In this document: positions 1 through 11,700 of the stretch, in pieces | Layout of the letters: every line of letters starts with the position of its first letter | Position numbering within the stretch: position 1 is the first letter of the stretch | Assembly (NCBI GenBank): GCA_012845835.1 | Contig: JABAKD010000004.1 | Coordinates: forward strand, 11,323,522 to 11,387,521 | Source of the DNA: Undaria pinnatifida | Lineage: Eukaryota > Sar > Phaeophyceae > Laminariales > Alariaceae | Length of the DNA: 64,000 bases | Direction: 5' to 3' | The notes under the pieces: model-generated | What the model was told of the DNA's origin: nothing | Seen by the model: the letters and a program-made list of their open reading frames with translations, nothing else | Databases searched by the model: none | Made by a program: the position numbers and the translations under genes

Positions 1-130
1 GCATTATCTCTGTGTCGTAGCTTGTGACCACAGAGCTGATCTTTCTAGGGTGAAGAATCAGTACGGACACTGGGTGTGCTGGATGTCGACGAGTAGAAGA
101 ACGGTTTAATGTGAAGAACACACACACATT
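1..130 (-). repeat. RepH hairpin repeat, copy 1 (cut by window edge)
   Basis: This is the reverse-strand 5' part of the RepH family, ending in a CA/TG dinucleotide run at 120-130. It matches the copies at 4325, 6625, 7421, 19545 and 45898 almost base for base. The rest of the copy lies outside the window. It is non-coding: ORFs across it repeat in every copy only because the DNA does. Confidence 0.9.
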
Positions 131-3100
131 GTATAGTATGACGTCGTCACTCGGATCTGGGGTCACGAAGCAGTCCCTTCAACCCCCGCCCCGCGATACT
201 TGCTTCCATCTGATCGCGCTAATGTTCCAACCATTTGTTTTTATTTAATCCTTTCCCTCGTCGATTCGCATCGATCGCTACTCATTCACGCTGTTGGGCG
301 CTATCAGCAGGAAGTGATTCCAACCATTTGTTTTTATTTCATCCTTTCCCTCGTCGATTCGCATCGATCGCTGCTTATTCACGCTGTTAGGCGCTCTCAG
401 CAGGAAGGAGGAGAAGGTGTTTCCTTTGATACAATTTTGTCAACTAAACTCAAAAGTCTGATCGACGTGAGATTCGATTCGAAGATTCGAACCTTATCTA
501 CTTGAAGTGGCATTCGAGGGTAATCACTCATCAAACTACTGGGGCGACCGGCTCTCATTGCAAAGTTTTCATCACATTGCTGTGGCATACCTCGAAACAT
601 AGTTGTTACAAAAAGATACAAAATCCACGTAATTCAGGCAGCAAGCTGTGAGATCGAGAAATTTTAATACGAACTCGTGTGTTTGCATGCTGCGTGTGAT
701 ACCTCGATCGCGTGTGTCACAGCGAGCTTTCTCGCCTTCGCATGTTAGCGCTACTGCGCTCGCCAGAGCAGCCGATGAATCACTAACACATCGATATATC
801 GGCTGCCCCCATGTACAAAACATACCAGCTGGGCCGGTCAATGAGCCGTGAATGAACCAATGTCGCTGCTGTGCCCCGCCCAATTTTTTGTAGCTCGGAG
901 CTGAAATTTTGACACGTGATTTAGAGGACGCTCATCGAAAAACTAATTGAAAAACCCAAGAAGAAGAAGAAAATAGTTGGCTTTTCGTCCGTTTTATGAT
1001 CATGGATTTCGTTTGGCCGTCCGTATGTCGGCAAGATTTTTTTCTTTGTTTTTGCGATTTCCAAGTAGTATTTGCTTAGACTATACTTTCTCTATTTCAC
1101 GTGTCAAAATATCAGGCCCGAACTCAAAAAACTGAACGGGGCAGAGCGAAATTTTCATTTCTTTCTTTTGGTCGAAAACACTCGACTTATTATCGTATCG
1201 AATCGAGTTTTGGTAATATCTCTCGATCGGTGGCGAATGGGGCCATAAAACTTTTACCTGGTATCGATGTTCTTCCAGGGTCTTCAGCATGGTGTCCACC
1301 AAATTTCACCTTGATCGGATTTTTTTATCTCTACAAGGATTTTATTTTCAGGTTGGAAAGTTAGTGCTGTTGAGTTTTCACGGATATCTCGGCGATATCG
1401 AGTCGCATCAAAAAAAGCCCTTTAGAATATTTTGTATACTTTTTGCTTTAAAGCGGTGGCGGCAGAGGTTTCTGAAACATTCTCCGTTTTTGGCCGGCCA
1501 AGCCTGTACAGTATTGTAAACGCCTTCGATACACAGCCCTACCTACAGGTTTCATGTGTAGAGTATTATGTATATGACGTACCTTAAATCCACAACCAGA
1601 AGAACGCGTATATACTAAATAGACCAGAGTTTTCGGGAAAATGGGAACGGAGCCTAAAATGAGAACGGACGTTTTTTTTTTAGAAAGCAAACCATTTGTG
1701 TACAACTCCAAGAAAAAAAGTTGACAGTCCTGTTGGGCTGTACAGAAGCCTTCGAATGAGCTGTCGCTCAGACTGGAAGCCCTCGGCATCGCCACGGTAG
1801 CTAGCATCTAGATAGAACGAGCGTGCACTCGGAACGGAAACCGCAGTTCATTTCCTTTAGAAGCGAAGACATTATACGCACCATGCCATATGGTATGATA
1901 CGATAGCCTATGGCACTTTTTGCATTTGAAATAAATGGTTTTTGAATGAAACCCCAAATCGTCTGAAAAACGATTTTTTCCTTCGCATGCTTCTTCTCGT
2001 GTACCTGGGCCATGGGATTTTACATCCAGTAGCTGTTTTACTTTTTTACCAAATCAGTTTCTGGGAGAGGTCTCGAGCTCCCAAATGGAGAAATCCAAGT
2101 GGTGCGCCTCTATCGTCGTGGCACGCGTCATTTCCATACTACTCCACGAGGGGCGCCTGCTCCACTGGTAGAAATTAGTGGGTGAGTCTACAAAATGTTT
2201 TCCCTCAAAAGGAGGACGACACCGCGTACCAGAGCTCTCGACAAGCCCAACCCGACAAGCCAGAGGCGCCGTTTCACGCTGTACGCCAAGCACTGACTCG
2301 CGAGGCCCCACGCCTGCCCACGAACACGAACGCAGAGTTGTACATACGCTTTTGGCTCTTCTTCCTTGATCATAGTGAAGGGGATGTAATACCAGCAATG
2401 CAGCATCCTTCTCACGAAGCTACCCGGCTGCTAAAGGGAGAGCAAACGACGACTATATAACTGTGGACCCCCAACGCAAAAAACTTGGATTGAGACACGT
2501 GCATAGCTTGCACTTCCGTTTGCTGCATGCGAATACAATAAGAACGCGCCTATACCTCGTTTCGTCGCTGTACATGGGCCCCAAGCGGTTGCACCACAGC
2601 GGCGGTGGCGTGGTAGTTTAAACGCTATCGAGCAGGCCAGCGAGACTCATCATACGTCGCATGAGACGCTATAAGCAATAAAACTCACCGCGGTCCCGAA
2701 ATGTGTTCTGCTCCTCCTGCCACCACCGCGTAGACCGACACGATCAAAGTGGCCATAGTGCCCTTCATGGTGACTGCTAGATGTCCGACGCAACTAGAGA
2801 CAGTTTTTTCTTGGACAGCTGCGTGGTCGTGGTGGTACTTTCCCCAGCTCGATCAAGGATAGGGGTGGGTGTGAGTGTGCTCTATGAACCTACCAGGAGG
2901 ACGGCTTTGTTCTTGCGAAGCGTTGTGTGGGTGAACGGCTAAGTGTGTTCGGTAGTTGGAGTCTAGGCGCAGGAGGAGGCGTACCATTCAAGTGTGTGTT
3001 GAGCAAGATATACCAACCATGCTTCGTTGATCGATTAAGCGGCTAACGCGATTCCCAAAGAAGGCTTTCAACGGCCAACTGTTCGAAATGGGGAAAACGT

Positions 3101-4324
3101 GAAATAGTTGGGGAAGCACTTTGTAGAATATGAAAATGTTCCGCACTTACTGCTGGGATAATTGAGTATGCCCTCGCAGTGGGACGCTATTCCACAACGG
3201 GTCAACAGCGTCGTGTCATCACCAGACGAATGATTTTGTGCCAAACAACAGACAAGGTGACGTTTTACTATGCCTGTTGTGGCACATGATGCCGTAGAAC
3301 AACCCGCGCATTTGGCCATCAGCTAAAAGAGTTTTTCTTTTTGGACCATATATATATGGTGTTCCTAGCGTTCTGATTGGTTATCACTGACATCTTCAAG
3401 TGAAGAACGAACGGTTAGTTGAATCGATCGTCTTACCAGGCGTGAGCCGTGCTACGATAGAGGGGCAATATTTATTTCCGTTGTGAGGGTGGTCGCTTGA
3501 AGAGGTCTACCACGACAAAAATATTGTTTTTTGAGAAAACTAAAAGTGTAACTTCATGGTGAACAGGACCGTGTGGACTAGGTACAAAACATGAATATTG
3601 CAAAAAATCAACCAAATTCCGACAAGATTGGGTTAAGGAGTCCCATCGGTTGGAAGACAGTTCCGCCAAAATTGCTACCTCTATCGTTGCACGCGTCTGA
3701 AACGATAACTTTTTTCAGGACTAGGGCAAAGGCGCTTGGCCGGGTTGCGCGAACGAATGCCTTCGAAGTCATTTTTCGTGTGAGATAGTAAGCTCCTCAT
3801 TCATAGTATTAATAGGAGGTCAGCGGGGACTTTCCGCTGCACCCCCATATACTGTACATGACAGTGTTAGTCTTGGTGTTGTGTTAGAGTTAGTGTATAA
3901 CACCCCCCCTGGGATAGAATGCTGAGCCAGTTTCCTCCGAAACCAGTGCGGGACGAACATCAACAGTGGCGGCTTTGAGATGATGCCGTCCAGATCTTTC
4001 CATAGACGTGTCGCTCGGCGGTTAGACTCTCTGGCGGTCGTCGAGAAATCGGCATACGAAATTCGTCCAAGGGGGTGTGCTGTTCACCGTCACATACGTC
4101 CCATGGGATAGCTCGCATCCATCATAAATCATATGCACAGTATCGTAAGTGGTCTCTGATATCGAATTGCGAAGCAATTACTTCTAATAACGGCAAACAC
4201 GGCACACCAAAAGAAACCACCCGCATCTTGGAAATTTATGCCGTCGATAAATTTTCGTAGACCCACCGCTCGGCGTTCACGCTCCCCGCGTTACCGACAC
4301 AAAGACGAGTGCTACATACATACC
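131..4324. other. Unassigned stretch with no recognisable gene
   Basis: Only short ORFs without family features occur here. Within it are a 96-bp tandem duplication (about 223-410) and, at about 3705-3800, a segment resembling 62670-62760. A short run of TATA and poly-T sequence near 3340 and a C-rich patch near 3905 are the only other compositional features. I see no exon with good splice sites or conserved motif. Confidence 0.5.
223..410 (+). repeat. 96-bp tandem duplication
   Basis: Two adjacent near-identical units, each beginning TTCCAACCATTTGTTTTTAT and ending with the CAGCAGGAAG box, differ at a handful of positions. The duplication keeps a plus-strand ORF open, but that ORF has no other coding sign. 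Confidence 0.85.
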
Positions 4325-4805
4325 GTGTGTGTGTGTGTTCTTCACATTAAACCGTTCTTCTACTCGTCGACATCCAGCACACCCAGTGTCCGTACTGATT
4401 CTTCACCCTAGAAAGATCAGCTCTGTGGTCACAAGCTACGACACAGAGATAATGCATCGTAATGCATTCGACAACGCAAAGTCATGCCCCAGTACTGGGT
4501 ACGACAGGCACAACATACATACGTCAGCAACAGGAATACATTGGAAGAGAGAATACGAAATAAACAAAAACAAAAACAAAAACAAAATAATAATGAGAAA
4601 ACATATAAAAACAAAGATAAAAATAAAGCAAAAATGAAACAAACAAAATGAAGGGGAAATCGAAGAAACAACCCAACCGGAAAGGAGAGCCAAAGCTCGG
4701 AAAAGAAACATAATAAAAAAAAAAAAAAATGAAGTAAAGTAGAACCAAAATAAGATAATCCGAACACGAGCCAAAAACCTGGACACGCAAGAAGGGAACA
4801 AAGGG
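4325..4805 (+). repeat. RepH copy 2 with A-rich companion
   Basis: It starts in a TG run, continues through the RepH body (about 227 bp, ending GAGAATAC) and then an AAACA-rich companion of about 250 bp. The same pair in the same order recurs at 6625-7105 and 19545-20035, so they spread together. The body contains two small hairpins: CTCTGTG/CACAGAG arms, and AATGCAT/ATGCATT arms with a four-base loop. The phenylalanine-rich minus-strand ORFs here are translations of the A-rich DNA. Confidence 0.85.
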
Positions 4806-5044
4806 GAAAACCGTAGAGGTGCCTCACTATTTTTGTAATATTCCTCAATTTGGGAGGAGCTAAAGAACTCCCGCAAAAACTGTTTTGGAGAAAATAAAAC
4901 TGCTACGGGATGGGAAATCCCATGGCTCAGCTAGGTACACAACAATATCCGTGCAAAAAAAAGTACCCATTTCCAACGAATTTGGGTTAATAAGGAGCCC
5001 CGTTGTTCAGATACCAGTTCAGACAAAAAATCTATTTCTACTTT

Positions 5045-5560
5045 GAAAAATGAAAATACACTCCAGCTGTGAGATCGAAGATTTCGTCGAAACTCATCTT
5101 TGCAAGCTGTGTGTGATAACTCCGATCACGCGCATTACGAGTTGTGTGTCCTCATTAAGGGCATAGGTCGGCGACACCCCTTACAGCTACAGTGTAGCTA
5201 TCAGGGTCAACAGGGTTATTTTAGTCAGTCTGGGCGCGGAAACTATAAAACCCGTTTCTGAGGGGGACAAAATCTGACAGCTGTGGAAGGAAATGTATCC
5301 TTTTATCAAGTGAATCTTGTAAGTCGAATAACCGGTGAGGGGGGAGGGGGGGGAGTTTTGAAGGACGTGGGGCCTGGTTTTGATCAAAAGCGAGCAGGTT
5401 TGGAGGGTCGGGGGGGGGGGAAGGGGGGGGCAATTTTTGCATGTAAGTTATCATCCTTTCAAGGGATAAATCCGACGGTTTTGGCACCAGTTTATTATTG
5501 GGGGGGGGGGGGGGGGGTTGGGGCGGGGGTGAGGCGTGTGGGGTAGCTCAATATGTGCGT
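5045..5560 (-). repeat. RepC copy, 3' end, inverted, with G tracts
   Basis: Reading the minus strand, this is the last roughly 500 bp of RepC, ending in the conserved block that on the plus strand here begins ACACTCCAGCTGTGAGATCG. G tracts at about 5340, 5410 and 5500 (up to about 18 G) are the complement of the C tracts in the copies at 36-47 kb. The copy breaks off upstream, as 5' truncation would give. Confidence 0.85.
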
Positions 5561-6624
5561 GGAAACTATACATTATTTTGAGGGGATACATGTGACGGTT
5601 TTGGAAATAATGCATCAGTTGTTGCAGACGTCCAAAACGGGTTCAAATATCAAGCGAGGAGGGTGTGTGATCTTGCGTTTCGTGCGGTCGTCGAAGAAGG
5701 TTCGTACGTGTCATGCGCGCGTGCCACACGGAGGCCCATTGTTTCTCACAAGGCGCACAGGCGAATCCCGCACTACCAAGGTCAAAGACAGAGCAAAAAA
5801 GAGCTGCCCATTCCTGGGTAGCTATGTCACCCTTCTTGATCGAACCTTATAGGGTTCGGCCGAAGAAAGCCGTCAAGTTCACGGTGTTGACTTAGCCGAA
5901 GGGGCGAGGTCAGCACCAAGTCTGCGTTTTGCGGGTTATGAGATGGACAAAATTGGTACACAAACGAATTCGTATTGAGCTTATGAAGCTGTTTTACCCG
6001 GATCTCCGGGAGGATCTAACAAAACAAAGAGCATCGCGGGAGGGTTCCTGGAATGTTGCTACTGGATCACTGGCGTCAGCGTCGTCTCTGCTTCCCGCCC
6101 CCTGAATGTAACCCGAAACCATTCCCGTATCCAATATATGGTCGACATATTTTTCATACGCATGTGTGAAATACCTCAAAGGTGCTATGGACTATTTATG
6201 TTTTTATTATGTGCTTAGACTATGGAGTATGATATCTACCACTCCCCTTTTGTATACCAGGTACTGGTTGTCACCAGCACAACAGGGTAGACCAGACACC
6301 TTATTCCAGGATTTTTATTCTTGGTTCCGTACTATTATTGATGTACTGCAAATACCATACAAGAAAATATTTATTATGGTTGGTAATGATGTTCCTTCCT
6401 TAGATGGATATTTGATAGATTCGACATGAAACCATGTCAAGGCTGAGGTGAAACCATGCATGCATGTGACATTTTTATATGTCACATTCACGTCAAGGCC
6501 ATTGTAGAACGTAGGTGACGATGATGGGACAAGCAGGACGCCCCCTTCTCACTACCTTGCACTACCTGCTCTACGATACCCTGCTTTACCCTGCTCTACT
6601 GTGCGCTACAATGCAGGCCTGTTA
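5561..6624. other. Unassigned stretch
   Basis: No recognisable gene. Small ORFs on both strands lack motifs. Around 6540-6620 the CCTGCTCTAC-type words repeat irregularly. Nothing else stands out. Confidence 0.45.
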
Positions 6625-7105
6625 TGTGTGTGTGTTCTTCACATTAAACCGTTCTTCTACTCGTCGACATCCAGCACACCCAGTGTCCGTACTGATTCTT
6701 CACCCTAGAAAGATCAGCTCTGTGGTCACAGGCTACGACACAGAGATAATGCATCGTAATGCATTCGACAACGCAACGTCATGCCCTAGTACTGGGTACG
6801 ACAGGCACAACATACATACGTCAGCAACAAAATACATTGGAAGAGAGAAAACGAAATAAAAAACAAAAACAAGAACAAAAACAAAATAATAATAAGAAGA
6901 CGAATAAAAACAATAATAAAAATAAAACAAAAATGAAACAAACAAAATAAAGGGGAAATCGAAGAAACAACCCAACCGGAAAGGAGAGCCAAAGCTCGGA
7001 AAAGAAACATAAAAATTAAATAAAAAAATTATAGTGAAACCAAAATAAGATAATCCGAACACGAGCCAAAAACCTGGACACGCAAGGAGGGAACAAAGGG
7101 GAAAA
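6625..7105 (+). repeat. RepH copy 3 with A-rich companion
   Basis: Same structure as the copy at 4325: TG run, RepH body, then AAACA-rich companion with the shared segment rich in AAAGCTCGG and CCGAACACGAGCC words. It differs from the others by scattered substitutions and short A-run length changes. Confidence 0.88.
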
Positions 7106-7119
7106 AAAATACCCTAGAA

Positions 7120-7410
7120 AGAGAAAAGTGCTACGTACCTACTAGTCCGCCATCTCCTTCCTGCCTTCGTCCACCGCGGTCTCCCTTCTATTCCTCCTGT
7201 TGCCCCCCCTGCCCCCCCTCCCTTGGACGGCTTTCCTTCTACTCCTCTTGTTTCCCCCCCTCCCCCCTTTGTGCTCTTCTCATTAAACCAAAATACCTTG
7301 TAAAAGAATGAAACAACGAAAGAAACCAAGACAAAACAAACAAATAAATAAATAAATTAAAAGGGGAGCCAAAGCTCGGGAGATAGAAACATACCCCAAG
7401 CATGAGCCAA
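7120..7410 (-). repeat. Gly-rich gag-like fragment plus A-rich unit (copy 1)
   Basis: On the minus strand this segment reads as repeated GGVEG-type glycine-rich words followed by an arginine-rich stretch. It recurs at 20050-20370, and the glycine-rich part again at 20625-20880. It is not an intact gene here. The A-rich half ends in the words GAGCCAAAATGGACATG, which form the insertion site of the next RepH copy. Confidence 0.6.
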
Positions 7411-7414
7411 AATG

Positions 7415-7653
7415 GACATGTGTGTGTGTTCTTCACATTAAACCGTTCTTCTACTCGTCGACATCCAGCACACCCAGTGTCCGTACTGATTCTTCACCCT
7501 AGAAAGATCAGCTCTGTGGTCACAAGCTACGACACAGAGATAATGCATCGTAATGCATTCGACAACGCAATGTCATGCCCTAGTACTGGGTACGACAGGC
7601 ACAACATACATACGTCAGCAACAGAAATACATCGGAAGAGAGAATACGACATG
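7415..7653 (+). mobile_element. RepH copy 4 with target-site duplication (boundaries defined)
   Basis: The element proper runs 7421-7647 (227 bp), starting TGTGTGTGTTCTTC and ending GAGAGAATAC. It is flanked by the direct repeat GACATG at 7415-7420 and 7648-7653. The related locus at 20340-20400 carries one GACATG (20365-20370) and no insert, so it acts as the empty site. There is no poly-A tail and no coding capacity. Only weak similarity is seen between the two ends, so whether it is a MITE-like or retroposed element is open. Confidence 0.85.
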
Positions 7654-8394
7654 CAAGGGGGAAAGAAAGGGAAAAAAATACCCCGGAAAAAGGAAACAAG
7701 TAAAAGAAGGAAGTATGTATGTCTCATAGCATTCAATGTAGGGAAATAATTCATGTACGAAGCTTTTGGATCTATCCAGCGAGCCATGAGGAGAGACCAA
7801 AAAAGACACTGAAATCAACGAGGAGCACGCTTCCTAACACCGACCAACCACGCATACCCCACTCACTCGGAGTAACATTAGTACAGGTTGTGGTCGCAGT
7901 GGGGGGTGCAACGCAAACCCCGAAAACACTAACCTCAACCCGACCCTAACCTGTGATTGGATCGAGTTGTTTGTGAAGTGATGCCGTCGTGGAGGCCGTG
8001 CTGTGGCCGTTCAAATGGTTGCTGCGCTTTGGCAGTCGTAAATGCTGCGCTTTGGCCGTCTTGGAAGCAGTTGATGAAAAAAGACGCACGCACAATGCTG
8101 TTAATCGAAATTACGCATGCACTCCCCATCCATGCCACATGATTTTCTCCGTTGTCCTGGCCCCCACAACATTCAACCCGGGCTACGACTCTAGGCGAGT
8201 CGCGTTTGGGGCCTCATTTTTTTAGCAGTAGCTCGGCATCACTGGCGCGAGTGAGTGTGATCCCCTATTTTTTTGCTGTCATAACCTTTTGCTTGCGTGC
8301 TGCATTAATTTATTCAGCGTTCAGAATTCGCAGTGATTGGCAATAGATACCATCTGCGCCGAAGATTTCGCCTATATAAAAAGCGGCCTATATT
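7654..8394. other. Unassigned stretch
   Basis: The first 50 bases continue the A-rich unit interrupted by RepH. The rest holds only short ORFs and a small duplication of GCGCTTTGGC words near 8025-8060. No gene recognised. Confidence 0.45.
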
Positions 8395-8500
8395 TTAATG
8401 AGCGTACACAGCACCCAGTAATACCCGCGATCGGAGTATCACACACACAGCTGGCAAATATGAGTTTCGACGAAATCTTCGATCTCACAGCTGGATGGAG
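8395..8500 (+). repeat. RepC 3'-end fragment
   Basis: About 100 bp match the RepC terminus: the GCGATCGGAGTATCACACAC block, then TTTCGACGAAATCTTCGATC and CTCACAGCTGGA, followed by an AT-rich end. It is severely 5' truncated. Confidence 0.75.
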
Positions 8501-9459
8501 GGTTTTTTGTTTTTTACAATAATATTACATACAAGATTCCCCTCCGGGAAGTGCCTAAGGGAGTGGCGCAAGAACGAAACCCAAACATCCAACATCTGAC
8601 TGTGGGCAAATAAGATGTACCTGGTGGTAGTGAAAAGTATTTTCTTGCCCGCAGCTCGAGAAGCGGAGTGTGGGGAGGCGCCCTCCCGGGTACGGTTCGC
8701 TCTCTCGCCGTCGTGGTGGAAAACCGTAAATAAGTGGTAATCCCGTCAGTACGTACGTGTCCAGCGCCAGTACTCGTACGATAGGGACTTTTTATACGGG
8801 CGACTCTAAAGCAGTAAAATTCGCGTGGTTAAAATGAAAGGACGAACAGGTAACTTTTCAACCGGTAAAAAAACAAAACAGCAGTTGTTCCGTGCGCCGT
8901 CTCTCTGTTGTGGTCTTGATGTTTTTCTTTGTTTCCTGTTGTTTCGTATGGAAATCAGCAATTTCAGAATAGATCAGGCACTCTTCGTGTCTTCTTGTTG
9001 ATTGAGCCAGATGATATTGAACTTGACGAGTGAAACACGCCAGGATGGCAATCATCCCCCTTCACTGCCAGTTCGTCGCAGAGAGTGCGCGAGATGAGGA
9101 ACTGATGTAGGGCTCCTATTTTCGCTGAGACAGAGAAGCCCTTTCTCATGGAGCATCAGCGCCTATATCCACTGCTGTTTGCTCCTTAGATTCAAGAAAA
9201 AATACGCTGGATTGTTTAGATCGTCGTCCGATTCAAAATCGTTCCCTCGTGGAGGCGAAAGCAGCTCGACTCAGCATAGCAAAGACTCGCCACGCGCACA
9301 TACATGATGTTTCCTACTACTGCTGCTGTGCGGCGAGGTCGTACACGTAGCGTTGTGCTGTCCTCACGCTGTCTGGCCTCTGTCATCTGTGGTGTGAGCA
9401 AAATCTCCGACCCCTCTGTTATGTCCTGGTACGTAAAAACACTCTGTCTTCTTGGACAT
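8501..9459. other. Unassigned stretch
   Basis: No recognisable gene or repeat other than a short segment near 9140-9185 (CATCAGCGCCTATATCCAC) that recurs at 9727-9745. Confidence 0.45.
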
Positions 9460-9890
9460 AAATGTAAGGATGGGTTGGTGAGAAAAACATGACACTTTAA
9501 AGTTTCCTATATTACTGCCCAAATTAAGACGATCCATGGATATGCAGTAATGGAGATGCGCACGAAGTGGCAGCACAGCGGAAATATGGGGTATGGTGGG
9601 GTGACAAATGGCACGCTCCGATCAAAGAATCAGCTTCTACAACAGCCGCCCCACGCGCATAGAGTTGCAGGCTTTGATGCTTGGGGGCTGGATCGCTGCT
9701 GGGCGGCAGAATCGTAGCGTGGTGCCATCAGCGCCTATATCCACTTCTGTTTGACTTAAATGTAAGGGTTGGTTAGTGGTGAATTTTCATCATAAAATTT
9801 TACTATATTACTGCCAAAATTGGCACGATCTATGGACATGCAGTAATTGAGATGCGTCCGAAGCGGCGGCACACCAAAAATATGGGGTAC
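9460..9890 (+). repeat. Direct repeats, two types
   Basis: Segment 9460-9600 resembles 9760-9890 (shared words include ATGTAAGG, ACGATC and TATGCAGTAAT). Segment 9595-9735 (GTGGGGTGACAAATG start) resembles 15645-15775. The second pair brackets the 10.4-kb gene, the satellite and the zinc-ribbon exon, about 6 kb apart. Confidence 0.75.
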
Positions 9891-10446
9891 AAGGGCTTCG
9901 CTCGCGGGCGGCTGGGCGCCGCCCGCTACGCTTGCGGAAGGAGGAATGGACATTCAGTAGAAAGGCGGAAAAGAAGCACAAATGGCGCAACTGGCGACTT
10001 GAAAATGCCAAGAGGTCCATATATAGTACAACGGTACAGGATAGAGACGATTATGATCATGAGTTTGTTATTATCATCCATTCGCCCAGTCCATGATGGG
10101 CACGTCGGAGGACTTGCTTGGCACATCCTTCCACCCTTCAGGTAGCACCTGTACACTTATTTATAGCTCTCTCTGAGTCGATCATCAATAATAAATTATC
10201 GCAGTGCATAGACACCAGGCACGCGCTTGTCAAGGATAGAGACAGGAAAACTACAACTTAAGATGGAAAGGAGCGCAGTGCCAAAAAAAACATGCTGGAA
10301 GCAGGAACTTGAACGCACACACCGCAAACATGTGAAGTACATTTGTATTCCTGAAAGACGAAGAGCACGCATTTAGGCATAATAGTTCTCAAAAAACGAT
10401 GCTGGTATAATGAACCACAACTTAACGTTCTATAAAGAACGTGCTG

Positions 10447-10990
10447 TCAACATTGCTTCCGAAGGAGCATGCAGGCTTGCTTGGACTCTTCCTCCTCGGC
10501 GGAGGTACCCAGCACCTTGCACTCTTGTTTTTTGTCGATGATCTTGTGGATCTGTCCACAAACGTCGAAGCATGGCGGGAGGACGTCGATAAGTATGCGT
10601 AAAAAAGTATTGGTACTTCTCTCCAGCAGACGTCGTAACCATCCAAATTATTGGAGCTCCTTTCGTTGTTAGTAATTGTTGTGGTATTGTTGTACTTGCT
10701 CTTGGTACTCGGAAAAAGAGCCGCACTTCATAGACTTAATCCGCACGCCATCCCCTAGTCTTGAGCAAGAGACATGGATGTCTCGACTAGTGACACACAG
10801 GGCGCAAGATAAGAGTAGAACGTACCTCGATGTCGAACGCCCTCGTGACACCGTGAGAATGGAATGCGGGATGTATATCGAGCAAGTGGTCGCCTGCCTT
10901 CTTCAGGTCACCGACCTTGATGTCGCCGGTGCACTTCGTGTTTATGTCCTCGCCGACTTGGCGGCCCTCGGCGGCTGCTTCGCAGGGCTT
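10447..10990 (-). CDS. Candidate spliced gene, Cys-containing protein, 5' end not found
   Basis: Two coding blocks fit a spliced minus-strand gene. The upstream exon (10826-10990, 55 codons) is preceded by a good acceptor (TTGTTGTCGTTTGCAG) and followed by a donor, GTACGT. It is hydrophilic and reads KPCEAAAEGRQVGEDINTKC at its start. The last exon ends with TGA at 10447-10449 and includes PPCFDVCGQIHKIIDKKQEC and then QACMLLRKQC, so at least seven cysteines occur over the two blocks. The acceptor of the last exon is uncertain; a phase-compatible AG lies near 10610, after a TACTAAC-like branch site. First exon and start codon are not identified and may lie beyond 11.1 kb or be lost. I do not recognise the family. 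The spaced cysteines suggest a secreted or disulfide-stabilised small protein, but no signal peptide is visible because the 5' end is missing. Confidence 0.5.
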
Positions 10991-11241
10991 CTGCAAACGA
11001 CAACAACGGATGGGAATACCTTGCGTTCAGTGAATGTTCAAAATAGTAAGGCCACGTAGCTGTTGTCAATTTCCAAAGTTTGAAAGGAAGTCGTACAATT
11101 TAACACTGTTGTAATGAAAGCGGTCGTTCATGGGCAAAGCCCTGCCTGGTACCACAACGTTGCTAACACCTGTGAAACCACCACTGGGACAGGAACGAAC
11201 GGGATTCACAGTCACAACTGGTGAGCGTAAGCCCCGGTACA

Positions 11242-11256
11242 CTGCTATATAAGGTC
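11242..11256 (+). promoter_or_regulatory. TATA-like box in satellite unit 1 (also near 12520 and 13665)
   Basis: The segment CTGCTATATAAGG is preserved in all three units, with a GC-rich GGCCTACCGGCGG-type stretch just downstream. Position and conservation would fit a core promoter about 190 bp upstream of the 87-codon ORF, but no transcription evidence is available from sequence. Confidence 0.35.
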
Positions 11257-11436
11257 TACCGGCGGAATACCGACAACGAAGGGTAAGGGACAGTACCTGC
11301 TGTATATATTGTTCGGTACTACTCTATTACTGCTGCTATCAACACTATTACGACCGACGTGTACTGCGATTCCTGAAGAGGTTGCGCACCCTACTTGTAC
11401 TCGTTAATACAAAGAGTTCATGTGGTTGTATGAAAA

Positions 11437-11700
11437 ATGAGTAACAGTAGTAATACACCGCGTCACTACATGAACAACTCGCTGACCCCAATCACGGGAC
11501 TGCTCTCCAGCATCACCCAGGTTAACTTCAGCTTCTGTTTACTGCTATATATCAACCTCCAGTGTGTACTGCGACTGGTGCTGAGTTATCATGCTGCTGT
11601 GTTATTTATCACTGCATGGACCATTTTTACAACCCTGGCTGACCCCTGTGATGAGACTTTCCCGTTTTCATCGCGTCTTACATGTATAGATACCACGTAG
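11437..11700 (+). CDS. Satellite-borne 87-aa ORF, unit 1
   Basis: An ATG-started ORF of 87 codons is repeated at 12715-12978 and 13860-14123. It starts MSNSSNTPRHYMNNSLTPIT and has a central hydrophobic segment (about residues 29-65, with FCLLLYINLQCVLRLVLSY) that could span a membrane. Between units I see one amino-acid change near residue 6 (N or S) and one silent T/C change near residue 53, too few to test for selection. It may simply be open because the satellite is young. No family recognised. Confidence 0.3.
   Translation: MSNSSNTPRHYMNNSLTPITGLLSSITQVNFSFCLLLYINLQCVLRLVLSYHAAVLFITAWTIFTTLADPCDETFPFSSRLTCIDTT

Noticed and set aside
4429..4876. Phe-rich minus-strand ORFs over the A-rich repeat (also at 6733-7062 and 19650-20019)
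   Set aside because: They are direct translations of (AAACA)n-type DNA and recur in every repeat copy; no gene signal.
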